Positions 53,030 through 61,458 of a stretch of DNA of 64,000 nt are shown piece by piece. Below the pieces are notes generated by a model. It saw only the letters and a program-made list of their open reading frames with translations, ran no database searches and had not been told where the DNA came from. The translations under genes were made by a program, and so were the position numbers. The DNA is from Mammaliicoccus vitulinus (GTDB taxonomy: Bacteria; Bacillota; Bacilli; Staphylococcales; Staphylococcaceae): NCBI RefSeq assembly GCF_029024305.1, contig NZ_CP118974.1:744001-808000 (forward strand), written 5' to 3'. How positions within the stretch are numbered: the first letter of the stretch is position 1; every line of letters begins with the position of its first letter.

Positions 53030-53899
53030 ATGGAATTAAATCAAATACAGAAACATTACGGAAAACAACACGTATTAAAAAATATCGATTTTGAATTTGG
53101 TGAAAGCCAAATTGTTGGTTTAATCGGTAAAAATGGAGTTGGTAAAACAACATTAATGAAAATTATGAATGAGAATATCGTAAAATATGATGGTTCTTTT
53201 AAAAAAGAAAGTAATGCTAAAGTTGGCTATTTAATAGAAAACCCTAAACTATATTTGAATAAAACGGGTTATTATAATTTAAACTTTTTTAGAAATGTTT
53301 TAGGTACGCAAGTAGATGATCAATATATTAATCAACTAATAGAATCGTTTGGCATTAAGCCGTATATTCATAAAAAAGTTAAAAAGTATTCAATGGGTAT
53401 GAAACAAAAGTTATCTATAGCAGTTGCTTTAATGAATAAACCACAGTATTTAATCTTAGATGAACCAACGAATGGTATGGATCCAGACGGTTCGATTGAC
53501 GTCTTAAAAACTTTGGAACGCGTGAGTAAAGAATTAAATATTAAAGTCTTAATATCGAGTCATAAATTAGAAGATATCGAGCTCATATGTGATAGAACAG
53601 TATTTATGAAAGATGGCTCTATTGTTGAAGATTACAATATGAAAGATGAGTCAACAGATGTGACGAAGTTTACATTTGATCATAAAGACTATAATGAAGC
53701 ACTTAATGTGTTAACAATGAACTATAAAGTCGTAACGAGCAATAAGCAAGAAGGCGTCATTTCTGTAGAGGCATTGCAAGATTATCAGAATGTACTAAAA
53801 CATCTTAACGAAAAACAAGTTTATCCTAAGTTTATTAAAAATAATAAAACAACGCTTAGAGATCAATACTTTAATATCAATAAAGGAGTTGAAGCATAA
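53030..53899 (+). CDS. pmtC: Pmt-like ABC transporter ATPase 2
   Basis: 289 residues. Walker A GKNGVGKTTLMK, signature YSMGMKQKLSIAVALMN, Walker B YLILDEPTNGMD, and ISSHKLEDIELICD. Fits PmtC by order and length. AAAGAGGTG lies before the ATG. Its last base is also the first base of the following gene, so the two ATPase-permease pairs are translationally linked. Confidence 0.83.
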   Translation: MELNQIQKHYGKQHVLKNIDFEFGESQIVGLIGKNGVGKTTLMKIMNENIVKYDGSFKKESNAKVGYLIENPKLYLNKTGYYNLNFFRNVLGTQVDDQYINQLIESFGIKPYIHKKVKKYSMGMKQKLSIAVALMNKPQYLILDEPTNGMDPDGSIDVLKTLERVSKELNIKVLISSHKLEDIELICDRTVFMKDGSIVEDYNMKDESTDVTKFTFDHKDYNEALNVLTMNYKVVTSNKQEGVISVEALQDYQNVLKHLNEKQVYPKFIKNNKTTLRDQYFNINKGVEA

Positions 53900-54627
53900 T
53901 GAATATTGGACAACTTGTGAAATATGACTTAACTAGAATATTTAGAAGTCCTTTAGGATATTTAGGTTTTTTAATTTCAATACTTCCTGGTCTAGGTATC
54001 ATTCTTTCAGTTAAAACATTGGATGGACCTTTTACTGCTGAAGTTGTTATGGTAATGTTCTTCGTATTTGGTGGGCTCGTAATGCTTATGTTCGCTATAA
54101 GAACAATTGTACGTGACATGCAATACGGTACGATTCAATTGTTTTTAAATTCAAGAACAAATAGAATAAAGTATTTATATGCTAAGTTGATATCTGCGAT
54201 TGGTATCGTAGTGATATTTACTATTTTGGGAACGCTCCTTATATTGTTATCTACTTCTATAATTGGTGCAGGAAATTTAAGTGCTTCTGATTTTCTAAAA
54301 ATGTTCGGTGAATTCATTTTAATCATGCTATTTTATGTGACGTTATTAAATATATTAAATTTATTGACTGGTAAGTCAGCAATTGTTTATACGGCAACGA
54401 TACTATGTATTATTTTCTTGCCTACTATATTTGATGCATTTATATTTATTCCAGAAATAGGTGAAGATTTAGCGAAAATGATGCAATATAACCCATTAGA
54501 TTTCTTACCGAAAATTTTAAACCAAGGTTTGTTATCAATGAAGGCATCTCAAATTTGGATTTCAATTGCTTGTATAGCTATTTTTACAGCTATTAATCAT
54601 TTCATTATAAGAAATAAGAATATATAA
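53899..54627 (+). CDS. pmtD: Pmt-like ABC transporter membrane protein
   Basis: 242 residues, about six membrane helices, of the ABC-2 type. Begins MNIGQLVKYDLTRIFRSPLGYLGFLISILPGLG, with IVRDMQYGTIQLFLNSRTNR as a coupling-helix-like segment. The last gene of the operon by order, with AAAGGAG inside pmtC. A terminator hairpin follows at 54632. In S. aureus PmtD works with PmtC; this is taken from homology. Confidence 0.82.
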   Translation: MNIGQLVKYDLTRIFRSPLGYLGFLISILPGLGIILSVKTLDGPFTAEVVMVMFFVFGGLVMLMFAIRTIVRDMQYGTIQLFLNSRTNRIKYLYAKLISAIGIVVIFTILGTLLILLSTSIIGAGNLSASDFLKMFGEFILIMLFYVTLLNILNLLTGKSAIVYTATILCIIFLPTIFDAFIFIPEIGEDLAKMMQYNPLDFLPKILNQGLLSMKASQIWISIACIAIFTAINHFIIRNKNI

Positions 54628-54631
54628 TGGT

Positions 54632-54690
54632 TTATCCCTCATTTCTATGTTAAATTTAACATATTAGATATATGAATGAGGGATATTTTT
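54632..54690 (+). terminator. terminator after pmtD, overlapping a downstream ribosome site
   Basis: TATCCCTCATT (54633-54643) pairs with AATGAGGGATA (54675-54685) around a loop of about 30 bases, then TTTTTT. The GAGGGA of the 3' arm is also the apparent ribosome site of the next small gene. Confidence 0.7.
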
Positions 54691-54893
54691 TGGGTAAAAA
54701 ATTTGTTAAATATTATATTATAATTGGGATACTGTGTATTATCGGGAGTTTCTTTTTCGAAGGTACACCTCAATCATTAATGATTGGTGCAGGATTAGGA
54801 TTTTTCCTTACAGCAATTTTAGCTAAATTTGAAAAAGAAGATAAAGTAGATGAGCATCCAGACAAAACTAAAAACGAACAAGATAAAAAGTAA
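54690..54893 (+). CDS. small membrane protein, hypothetical
   Basis: 67 residues from a TTG at 54690 (MGKKFVKYYIIIGILCIIG), with two hydrophobic segments (about 6-24 and 30-46) and a charged C-terminus (DEHPDKTKNEQDKK). GAGGGA precedes the TTG by 6 bases. An ATG at 54672 would start inside the terminator stem. I recognise no function. Its own terminator is at 54885. Expression would depend on read-through of, or a promoter within, the hairpin. Confidence 0.62.
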   Translation: MGKKFVKYYIIIGILCIIGSFFFEGTPQSLMIGAGLGFFLTAILAKFEKEDKVDEHPDKTKNEQDKK

Positions 54894-54922
54894 CTGCTAC
54901 GTTGTGTAGTAGTTACTTTTTA
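54885..54922 (+). terminator. terminator after the 67-residue gene
   Basis: AAAAAGTAACT pairs with AGTTACTTTTT around the loop GCTACGTTGTGTAGT, in which an additional CTAC/GTAG can pair. Confidence 0.85.
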
Positions 54923-54940
54923 TGAAATTGGGGTGAATAT

Positions 54941-56131
54941 ATGTTACGTAGTTTATTATTTAAAAAATTAGAACAAAAAGAACAGGATATGATTAATCAT
55001 TATAAATATTTACATCAATATCCAGAGCCATCATTTAATGAAGCGAAAACGTCTCAATATATTGAATCTTTTTATAATGACAAAGATGTTGTCATACATA
55101 AACGTATTGGTGGTAATTATGGATTAATTGTAGAAATAGAAGGAAGCCTACCAGGTAGAACAATTGCGCTTAGAGCAGATTTCGATGCTTTAAATATTAG
55201 TGAAGATACCGGTTTATCATTTTCCTCTAAGCATGATGGATGGATGCATGCATGTGGTCACGATGCACATACTGCTTATTTAATGGTGCTTGCCGAGAGT
55301 TTAATAGAGTTAAAGGATCATTTGCCAGGAAAAGTAGTGATTATACATCAGCACGCTGAAGAATTAGCACCAGGCGGAGCAATTGATATGTTAAATTCGG
55401 GATACTTAAATGATGTTGATGAAATTTATGGCATACACTTATTTCCAGACTACACGCCAGACGTCATTTCATATAGAAAAGGTCCTACTATGGGAGGACG
55501 TTCATTATTCCATTTAAAAGTAATAGGTAAAGGTGGACATGGTTCTAGTCCACATTTAGCGAATGATGCGATCATGGCTGCAAGTACTTTTGTAACGAAT
55601 GTACAAACTGTCGTTTCTAGAAGATTAAATCCGTTTGATATGGGTGTCGTTACAATTAGTTCGTTTAATGGTTTAGGATCTTTAAATGTTATTCAAGAGA
55701 GTGTTGAATTAGCTGGTGATGTAAGATATATGGAAAGTCGCATCGGTCATCAAATACATGATGAAATCGTGCAGTTAATAGAAGGATTAGAAGAAACATT
55801 TAATATTAAATGTGAGTTTAACTATGAATTAGATTGCATTCCTTTAATCAATCACTATAAGCAAACTGATTATTTAGTTGATATTTTAGCAACAAGTCAA
55901 GGAGATTATTTTGAATCATTAAAAGAACATGAGCAACTTACGAGTTCTGAAGACTTTGCGAGCTATTTGGAAAAAATTCCAGGAACATTTTTCTTTATAG
56001 GTTGCAAACCCTATGGTGTTGATGAAGCTTTTTATAACCATAGCCCTAAATTTATCGTTAATGAAGATGCTTTATTAACAGCAAGTAAAGCATTAGGGGA
56101 AGTAGTTCTAAATAGATTATCTATAGAATAG
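54941..56131 (+). CDS. M20 family amidohydrolase
   Basis: 396 residues of the M20D (hippurate hydrolase/aminoacylase-like) group. Metal-binding residues appear in MHACGHDAHTAY, HQHAEELAPGG and HNHSP-type YNHSPKF; the lid domain contains GRSLFHLKVIGKGGHGSSPH. It probably hydrolyses N-acylated amino acids or peptides, with unknown specificity. GGGGTG precedes the ATG. Single gene between terminators; no obvious partner. Confidence 0.85.
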   Translation: MLRSLLFKKLEQKEQDMINHYKYLHQYPEPSFNEAKTSQYIESFYNDKDVVIHKRIGGNYGLIVEIEGSLPGRTIALRADFDALNISEDTGLSFSSKHDGWMHACGHDAHTAYLMVLAESLIELKDHLPGKVVIIHQHAEELAPGGAIDMLNSGYLNDVDEIYGIHLFPDYTPDVISYRKGPTMGGRSLFHLKVIGKGGHGSSPHLANDAIMAASTFVTNVQTVVSRRLNPFDMGVVTISSFNGLGSLNVIQESVELAGDVRYMESRIGHQIHDEIVQLIEGLEETFNIKCEFNYELDCIPLINHYKQTDYLVDILATSQGDYFESLKEHEQLTSSEDFASYLEKIPGTFFFIGCKPYGVDEAFYNHSPKFIVNEDALLTASKALGEVVLNRLSIE

Positions 56132-56140
56132 TATGAGCAT

Positions 56141-56172
56141 GACACACTAACAAAGCGTTAGTGTGTTTTTTT
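56141..56172 (+). terminator. terminator after the M20 gene
   Basis: ACACACTAAC-AAAGC-GTTAGTGTGT then T7. It sits 13 bases before the gnt promoter region. Confidence 0.92.
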
Positions 56173-56185
56173 ATAAAAAATTTAA

Positions 56186-56223
56186 CAGAAACCGTTTACA
56201 AAACTTCAGAAAACGTTTACAAT
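56186..56223 (+). promoter_or_regulatory. gntR promoter with tandem cre-like repeats
   Basis: TTTACA (56195-56200), 17 bases, TACAAT (56218-56223). Two direct copies, CAGAAACCGTTTACA (56186) and CAGAAAACGTTTACA (56207), 21 bases apart, resemble CcpA cre sites at two or three mismatches and cover both promoter elements. Confidence 0.75.
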
Positions 56224-56224
56224 A

Positions 56225-56238
56225 ACTTGTATACAAGT
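56225..56238. promoter_or_regulatory. GntR operator
   Basis: Perfect palindrome ACTTGTATACAAGT, essentially the gluconate operator known from the B. subtilis gnt operon. It follows the -10 directly, at the expected start site. Confidence 0.85.
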
Positions 56239-56262
56239 ATACGGAAGGTTTGGAGGTATTTT

Positions 56263-56970
56263 ATGAAGCATCATTATCATTATCCAAGTGACTGGTTAAA
56301 ACATCGTTCAACAGGAGAGCAAGTGGCGAGTGAACTGAGGTTAGCTATTATAAGTAAAGAAATAGCAGAAGGTGAAAAATTAAGCGAAAACAAAATTGCT
56401 CAACAGTTTGAAGTCAGTCGATCGCCAGTTAGAGATGCACTTAAATTACTTCAACAAGATGGACTCATTTCTCTTGAGAGAATGGGAGCTATCGTCACTG
56501 GTTTATCAAATACAAATCAAACAGAAATATACGATATAAGATTGATGCTAGAGTCATTCGTCTTTGAAAGACTGCAACTAGAAAATAATATCGAAGTTAT
56601 TAAACAACTCAATAAAATCTTGAAAATGATGACAGTAGCAGTTGAATTTAAAGATGCGGATGAATTTACAAGATTAGATTTACAATTTCATGAATCGATG
56701 ATTACAGCAATTAATCATCAATATATTGAAATAATATGGTACAACTTAACGCCAGTGATGGAATGTTTAATTCTAGTATCGATGAGACAAAGAATGCAGA
56801 ATGAACCAGAAGATTTCGAAAGAGTTATTCATAATCATCAAGTCTATATTGAAGCTATAGAAACGAAAGATAGAAATAAGATGAAAGAAGCTTTCCACTT
56901 AAACTTTGATGATGTAGATGAACAAATAGATGTGCTATGGAATTCACAAACAAATATAGAAAGAAAGTAG
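56263..56970 (+). CDS. gntR: gluconate operon repressor GntR
   Basis: 235 residues. N-terminal winged helix (GEQVASELRLAIISKEIAEGEKLSENKIAQQFEVSRSPVRDALKLL) and an FCD-type C-terminal sensor. The ATG at 56263 follows TTTGGAGG; the frame upstream runs through the promoter. Gluconate is the inducer in B. subtilis. Its operator palindrome is at 56225-56238. gntK follows at 9 bases. Confidence 0.92.
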   Translation: MKHHYHYPSDWLKHRSTGEQVASELRLAIISKEIAEGEKLSENKIAQQFEVSRSPVRDALKLLQQDGLISLERMGAIVTGLSNTNQTEIYDIRLMLESFVFERLQLENNIEVIKQLNKILKMMTVAVEFKDADEFTRLDLQFHESMITAINHQYIEIIWYNLTPVMECLILVSMRQRMQNEPEDFERVIHNHQVYIEAIETKDRNKMKEAFHLNFDDVDEQIDVLWNSQTNIERK

Positions 56971-56979
56971 GATTTTATA

Positions 56980-58515
56980 ATGAAATACATGATTGGTATA
57001 GATATCGGTACGACGAGTACTAAAGCTGTTATATATGATGAAGCAGGAAACTTTTTAAATAAACATAGTATAGAATATCCAATGTCTACACCTGAAATTG
57101 GAGTTGCTGAAGAGAATCCAGCAGAGATTTTTGATGCAGTGCTATTTACAGTAAAAAAAGTTATTAGAGAAACGGGTGCAGAGGCAAAAGATATTAAATT
57201 GTTAAGTTTTAGTAGCGCAATGCACAGTTTAATCGCTATGGATAAAGACAATCAACCTTTAACGGAATGTATAACATGGGCTGATAATAGAGCAAGAGAA
57301 TATGCAGATATGATTAATGAGCAACATAATGGTATAGAAATTTATAAAAGAACCGGTACACCTATACATCCGATGTCACCACTATCAAAAATTTATTGGT
57401 TAAAACATGAGCATGAAGATATATACAACCAAACTAAAAAATGGATTGATATTAAATCTTATGTATTCTATCAGTTATTTGAAGAGTACGTGATGGATCA
57501 TTCTATAGGTTCTGCAACAGGTATGATGAATTTAGAATCATTAAGTTGGGATAAAGAAGTCATGTCTTTACTTGGTATTGATGAATCTAAATTACCTAAT
57601 CTCGTATCTACTACGCATATTATGAAAAATATTAACAAAAAATATGCAGATTTTATGGGCATAAGTGAAAATACACCAATCGTTATAGGTGCTTCTGATG
57701 GTGTCCTTTCCAACCTAGGCGTAAATAGTTATCGAGAAGGTGAAGTTGCCGTAACAATCGGTACAAGTGGTGCGATTAGAACAATTATCGACAAACCAAA
57801 GACAGATGATAAAGGTAGAATATTTTGTTACGTATTAACGGAAGATCATTATTGTATCGGCGGACCGGTCAATAACGGCGGAGTTGTCTTAAGATGGTTA
57901 AGAGATGAGTTGTTAGCAAGTGAAGTAGAAACGGCTAAACGTTTAGGTGTGGATTCTTATGACGTATTAACTAAAATTGCGAGCAGAGTTAAACCTGGTG
58001 CTAACGGCTTAATATTCCATCCTTATCTAGCCGGGGAACGTGCACCATTATGGAATGCAAATGCGAGAGGTAGTTATTTCGGTTTAACGTTATCTCATAA
58101 AAAAGAACATATGATTCGTGCAGCATTAGAAGGCGTTCTTCTTAACTTATATACAGTATACCTTGCTTTAGTTGAAGTGATGGATAAATCACCAGAACAA
58201 ATTAAGGCGACTGGGGGATTTGCTAAAAGTGAAGTCTGGAGACAGATGATGGCAGATATTTTTGATACTTCAGTTGAAGTACCTGAAAGTTATGAAAGTT
58301 CTTGCTTAGGTGCTTGTGTATTAGGGTTAAAAGCATTAGGGGAAATAGAAGATTTTGAAGTATTAAATGATATGGTAGGTAAAACGTATCAACACGAACC
58401 AAATCAAGAAAATGTTGATATTTATCAATCACTTATACCAATTTATATCAATTTAAGTCGTAAATTAACTGAAGAATACGATTTAATTTCAGAATTTCAA
58501 GCAACACATTCATAA
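56980..58515 (+). CDS. gntK: gluconate kinase (FGGY family)
   Basis: 511 residues. Phosphorylates gluconate to 6-phosphogluconate. ASKHA signatures YMIGIDIGTTSTKAVIYD at the start, IGASDGVLSNLGVN and AVTIGTSGAIR in the middle, and KATGGFAKSEVWRQMMADIF in the C-terminal half (an FGGY signature). The gluconate assignment follows from the gntR-gntK-gntP order, as in B. subtilis. 12 bases before gntP. Confidence 0.93.
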   Translation: MKYMIGIDIGTTSTKAVIYDEAGNFLNKHSIEYPMSTPEIGVAEENPAEIFDAVLFTVKKVIRETGAEAKDIKLLSFSSAMHSLIAMDKDNQPLTECITWADNRAREYADMINEQHNGIEIYKRTGTPIHPMSPLSKIYWLKHEHEDIYNQTKKWIDIKSYVFYQLFEEYVMDHSIGSATGMMNLESLSWDKEVMSLLGIDESKLPNLVSTTHIMKNINKKYADFMGISENTPIVIGASDGVLSNLGVNSYREGEVAVTIGTSGAIRTIIDKPKTDDKGRIFCYVLTEDHYCIGGPVNNGGVVLRWLRDELLASEVETAKRLGVDSYDVLTKIASRVKPGANGLIFHPYLAGERAPLWNANARGSYFGLTLSHKKEHMIRAALEGVLLNLYTVYLALVEVMDKSPEQIKATGGFAKSEVWRQMMADIFDTSVEVPESYESSCLGACVLGLKALGEIEDFEVLNDMVGKTYQHEPNQENVDIYQSLIPIYINLSRKLTEEYDLISEFQATHS

Positions 58516-58527
58516 GGAGATGTTAAT

Positions 58528-59886
58528 ATGTTTACAGAAATTGCACCATTATTAATAGTAGCAGTAGCGATTGTATTATTATTAGGTTTAATTATGTGGT
58601 TAAAACTTAACACTTTTGTATCGTTAATTATTACGGCAATCGTAACAGGTATTATGTTAGGAATGCCATTGAGTAAAGTTATTGCCACAATTGAAACAGG
58701 TATGGGATCTACGCTTGGTCATATCGCTTTAATATTTGGTTTAGGGGCGATGTTAGGTAAGTTATTAGCAGATGGTGGTGGTGCAACGAGAATTGCTCAC
58801 ACACTTATTGATAAATTTGGTCAAAAGCGTATTCAATGGGCAGTTGTCACGGCATCATTTATTATCGGTATCGCTTTATTCTTTGAAGTAGGATTAGTCT
58901 TATTAATTCCAATCGTATTTACAATAGCTAAAGAATCAAAAGTATCTACATTATTCTTAGGTATTCCTATGACAGCAGCATTATCAGTCACACATGGCTT
59001 TTTACCACCACATCCAGGTCCGGTAATGATTGCTAAAGAATATGGAGCAGACATTGGTCAAGTACTATTATTCGGGTTTATTGTAGCGATACCCGTTACA
59101 ATTATTGCTGGTCCAATCTTTACTAAATTCGCTAGGAAAGTTATCCCAGAAGCATTTTCGAAATCAGGAGATTTAGCTTCTCTAGGAAAACAAAAATCAT
59201 TTAAAATAGAAGATACACCTGGTTTTGCAATTTCAGCATTAACAGCTTTATTACCAGTATTTATCATGCTTATTTCAACTGTTGTAGATTTATTAACAGG
59301 TTCACCAGAGAATCCATCAGGCATTTTAGGATTTATTAGTTTCTTAGGTGAAGCGGGTACGGCAATGTTAATTTCAGTCTTGTTTGCCATCTATTCAATG
59401 GGTGTTAAAAGAGGACATAAAATTACAGAGGTAATGGACACGTTAACAAACGCTATTTATCCAATTGGTATGATGTTATTGATCATTGGTGGTGGCGGTG
59501 CCTTCAAACAAATCTTAATAGATGGTGGTGTAGGTAAAACTGTAGAAGAATTATTTACGGGAACAGCAATGTCACCAATATTACTTGCTTGGATTGTTGC
59601 AGCAGTATTAAGATTGGCACTTGGTTCTGCAACTGTTGCTGCTATTTCAACTGTAGGTATTGTAATGCCTCTATTAGAAGCATCAGATGTTAACCTTGCT
59701 TTAGTTGTTTTAGCAACAGGTGCAGGTAGTGTTATTGCATCTCACGTAAACGATGCTGGTTTCTGGATGTTTAAAGAATATTTTGGCTTAACAATGAAAG
59801 AAACATTCTTATCATGGACACTATTAGAAACAGTTATTTCAGTATCAGGTATCATTTTCATACTATTCATTAGTTTGTTTGTATAA
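58528..59886 (+). CDS. gntP: gluconate permease
   Basis: 452 residues, about 12 membrane helices, of the GntP family of H+ symporters. Typical segments are GLGAMLGKLLADGGGATRIA, LPPHPGPVMIAKEYGADIG and GAGSVIASHVNDAGFWMFKEYFG. AAGGAG precedes the ATG. It completes the gluconate unit. A terminator follows at 59939. Confidence 0.94.
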   Translation: MFTEIAPLLIVAVAIVLLLGLIMWLKLNTFVSLIITAIVTGIMLGMPLSKVIATIETGMGSTLGHIALIFGLGAMLGKLLADGGGATRIAHTLIDKFGQKRIQWAVVTASFIIGIALFFEVGLVLLIPIVFTIAKESKVSTLFLGIPMTAALSVTHGFLPPHPGPVMIAKEYGADIGQVLLFGFIVAIPVTIIAGPIFTKFARKVIPEAFSKSGDLASLGKQKSFKIEDTPGFAISALTALLPVFIMLISTVVDLLTGSPENPSGILGFISFLGEAGTAMLISVLFAIYSMGVKRGHKITEVMDTLTNAIYPIGMMLLIIGGGGAFKQILIDGGVGKTVEELFTGTAMSPILLAWIVAAVLRLALGSATVAAISTVGIVMPLLEASDVNLALVVLATGAGSVIASHVNDAGFWMFKEYFGLTMKETFLSWTLLETVISVSGIIFILFISLFV

Positions 59887-59938
59887 AAGGAAAGAATAAT
59901 GAAAGAGAATCTGGGATATCATTCTCTTTCTCAAAATA

Positions 59939-59982
59939 AATCACCCAATCCGTGAGATACACTTTTGGATTGGGTGATTTTT
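59939..59982 (+). terminator. terminator after gntP
   Basis: AATCACCCAATCC pairs with GGATTGGGTGATT, then T-rich. Almost the same stem recurs at 60643-60685. Confidence 0.88.
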
Positions 59983-59987
59983 ATATT

Positions 59988-60030
59988 GCTGATTTAGTAA
60001 AGTACATGCTTGCCTAGGGGTATGAGCAAA
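59988..60030. repeat. partial copy of the dispersed GCATGCTTGCCT repeat
   Basis: GTAAAGTACATGCTTGCCTA and GGGGTATGAGC match one arm of 37881-37977. The complementary arm is missing. Confidence 0.75.
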
Positions 60031-60095
60031 TAGTATTTCTAGTTCGTTGAAAAACACCGTTCTAGCAATAATACAAAGTTGAATTCAACAATGTC

Positions 60096-60125
60096 TTTAA
60101 CAGTTAGGCATTCCTAACTGTTAAA
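60096..60125. repeat. 13-bp perfect inverted repeat
   Basis: TTTAACAGTTAGG and CCTAACTGTTAAA are complementary with a 4-base loop. It does not follow any recognisable gene, and has no T tail. Confidence 0.7.
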
Positions 60126-60348
60126 ATAACTGGTTATAAATACACTTAAGAAATTAAACATTTGAGTTAAGAAGGAATACACAAAAAATCCTACAGTGCT
60201 GATATACTTTAGTCATAGATAACACATCACGAAGCACAATACATTCAATTCCTCAAAACTATTTCGTATATGTTTTTCATGATTGTAAATGACTTTGTGT
60301 AGAACGTGTTTAGATAGTTATCTGTAATTGTAACGTTGAAATGGATCA

Positions 60349-60465
60349 TATAATGATTCAAGCTATTTTTATAAGGTTTCCCGGCTTTATAAAAATACAT
60401 GTTTCCTTAATTAATAACCCTTCCCCGAAAAGCGCTCGTTAATTCCCGGACGAGCGCTTTTCACT
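60349..60465 (+). ncRNA. candidate C-rich small RNA (TATAAT at 60349 to terminator)
   Basis: A TATAAT at 60349-60354 with a weak -35 is followed by a hairpin (TATTTTTATAA / TTATAAAAATA, about 60364-60397) with GGTTTCCCGG in its loop, a single-stranded ACCCTTCCCC, and a strong GC-rich hairpin GAAAAGCGCTCGT / ACGAGCGCTTTTC (60427-60462). The RNA would be about 105 bases. TCCC occurs in three exposed places, as in the C-rich staphylococcal Rsa RNAs that bind Shine-Dalgarno sites. I cannot name it. The terminator T run is short (4). Confidence 0.5.
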
Positions 60466-60642
60466 TGCAGATTTTTACGTGTTAACTTTAGTAACATAGA
60501 TTTTTAAGTTTTATAAAAATAAAGTAAAATAAACTCATCGATCCATGGGGATGGTGAGAGATGTTACTATGAGTAATAGGGTAGTATACATATATAGCTA
60601 ATATAATATTTGAGTTTAGGACATAAATCCTAACTTAAAATA

Positions 60643-60685
60643 AAACACCCAATCCGTTGGAATTATTTTCGGATTGGGTGTTTTT
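60643..60685 (+). terminator. terminator-like hairpin in the gntP-thioredoxin gap
   Basis: AAACACCCAATCC pairs with GGATTGGGTGTTT, then T-rich. It follows a GGACATAAATCC box but no gene, so it may end a transcript from the sequence before it or be part of the dispersed repeat. Confidence 0.75.
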
Positions 60686-60693
60686 ATATTGCT

Positions 60694-60787
60694 GATTTTG
60701 TAAAGTGCTGACGCCCGGGGGAATAGTATGAGTGAGAGACTACAGGCTCGAGCCATACCCCTAGGCAAGCATGCACTTTACAAAATC
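60694..60787. repeat. full copy of the dispersed long-hairpin repeat
   Basis: Outer stem GATTTTGTAAAGTGC / GCACTTTACAAAATC is a perfect 15 bp. The interior contains GACGCCCGGGGGAATAGTATG on one side and CCATACCCCTAGGCAAGC on the other, which can pair imperfectly, with a central GAGACTACAGGCTCG. The 37881 copy is the same element inverted. Confidence 0.92.
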
Positions 60788-60826
60788 ATTATAGTTTTGG
60801 ACATTTATGTCTCAGCCTCAAATAGT

Positions 60827-61384
60827 TTATGCGATTGAACTTACGATTGATTCGTAAACATCGTCCCAAAATTGTGTGTTGTTTTGGTATGCTTCGTGTA
60901 TTTGATGATGAACTTCTTTTTCTTTTTCAGCGTATGTTGAATCATCTTTACTAGGTAAGTCTTTACGTAATATTTCTACATGTTTTTGAACACTTATAGC
61001 TCTAGGTCCCCAAACGTGTTCTTGTTCGTGGTTTTCATTTAAAAAAACAAAAATAGGTATTGATCGAGCTGTACCGTTTGTTAAGTACTGATCGATAAGG
61101 TTTGTATCTTCATCTCGGTGAAACACTTTCACTTCAATATTGGCATAGTCAGCAATGTTTAATAATACTGGTATATTCATCATTGCATCTCCGCACCAAT
61201 CTTCAGTAATGACAAGTACTTTGTAATTTTTATCTTTAATTTTATCTAAACGTTCATCATTTTTAGGTAATTGAAAAGATTGATATATATCTAATAATTG
61301 ATCTTTATTTGTTGTCATTTCGTTAACGTATTCTTTAATTGGTTGCGCCTGTTCATAATATGTAACTAACTTAGTCATAGTCAT
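60827..61384 (-). CDS. thioredoxin-fold family protein
   Basis: 185 residues. Thioredoxin_9-like: the central strand-loop VLVITEDWCGDAMMNIPVLL has only one cysteine where thioredoxins have CxxC, and TARSIPIFVFL contains the conserved cis-proline loop. A disulphide reductase role is therefore doubtful; a bacillithiol- or monothiol-type role is possible but unproven. The ATG ending at 61384 follows AAGGGGG; a second ATG two codons in is an alternative. It stands alone. Confidence 0.8.
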   Translation of the reverse strand: MTMTKLVTYYEQAQPIKEYVNEMTTNKDQLLDIYQSFQLPKNDERLDKIKDKNYKVLVITEDWCGDAMMNIPVLLNIADYANIEVKVFHRDEDTNLIDQYLTNGTARSIPIFVFLNENHEQEHVWGPRAISVQKHVEILRKDLPSKDDSTYAEKEKEVHHQIHEAYQNNTQFWDDVYESIVSSIA

Positions 61385-61458
61385 AAATCCCCCTTTTATA
61401 TACTCAATATTATAACAATTCTGAAATAATTCGCAAAGAACTAAACTTGAAGAAATAT

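Noticed and set aside
60540..60603. A ten-codon ORF (MSNRVVYIYS) as a possible small toxin.
   Set aside because: No ribosome site at a suitable distance and no antisense RNA; chance is enough.
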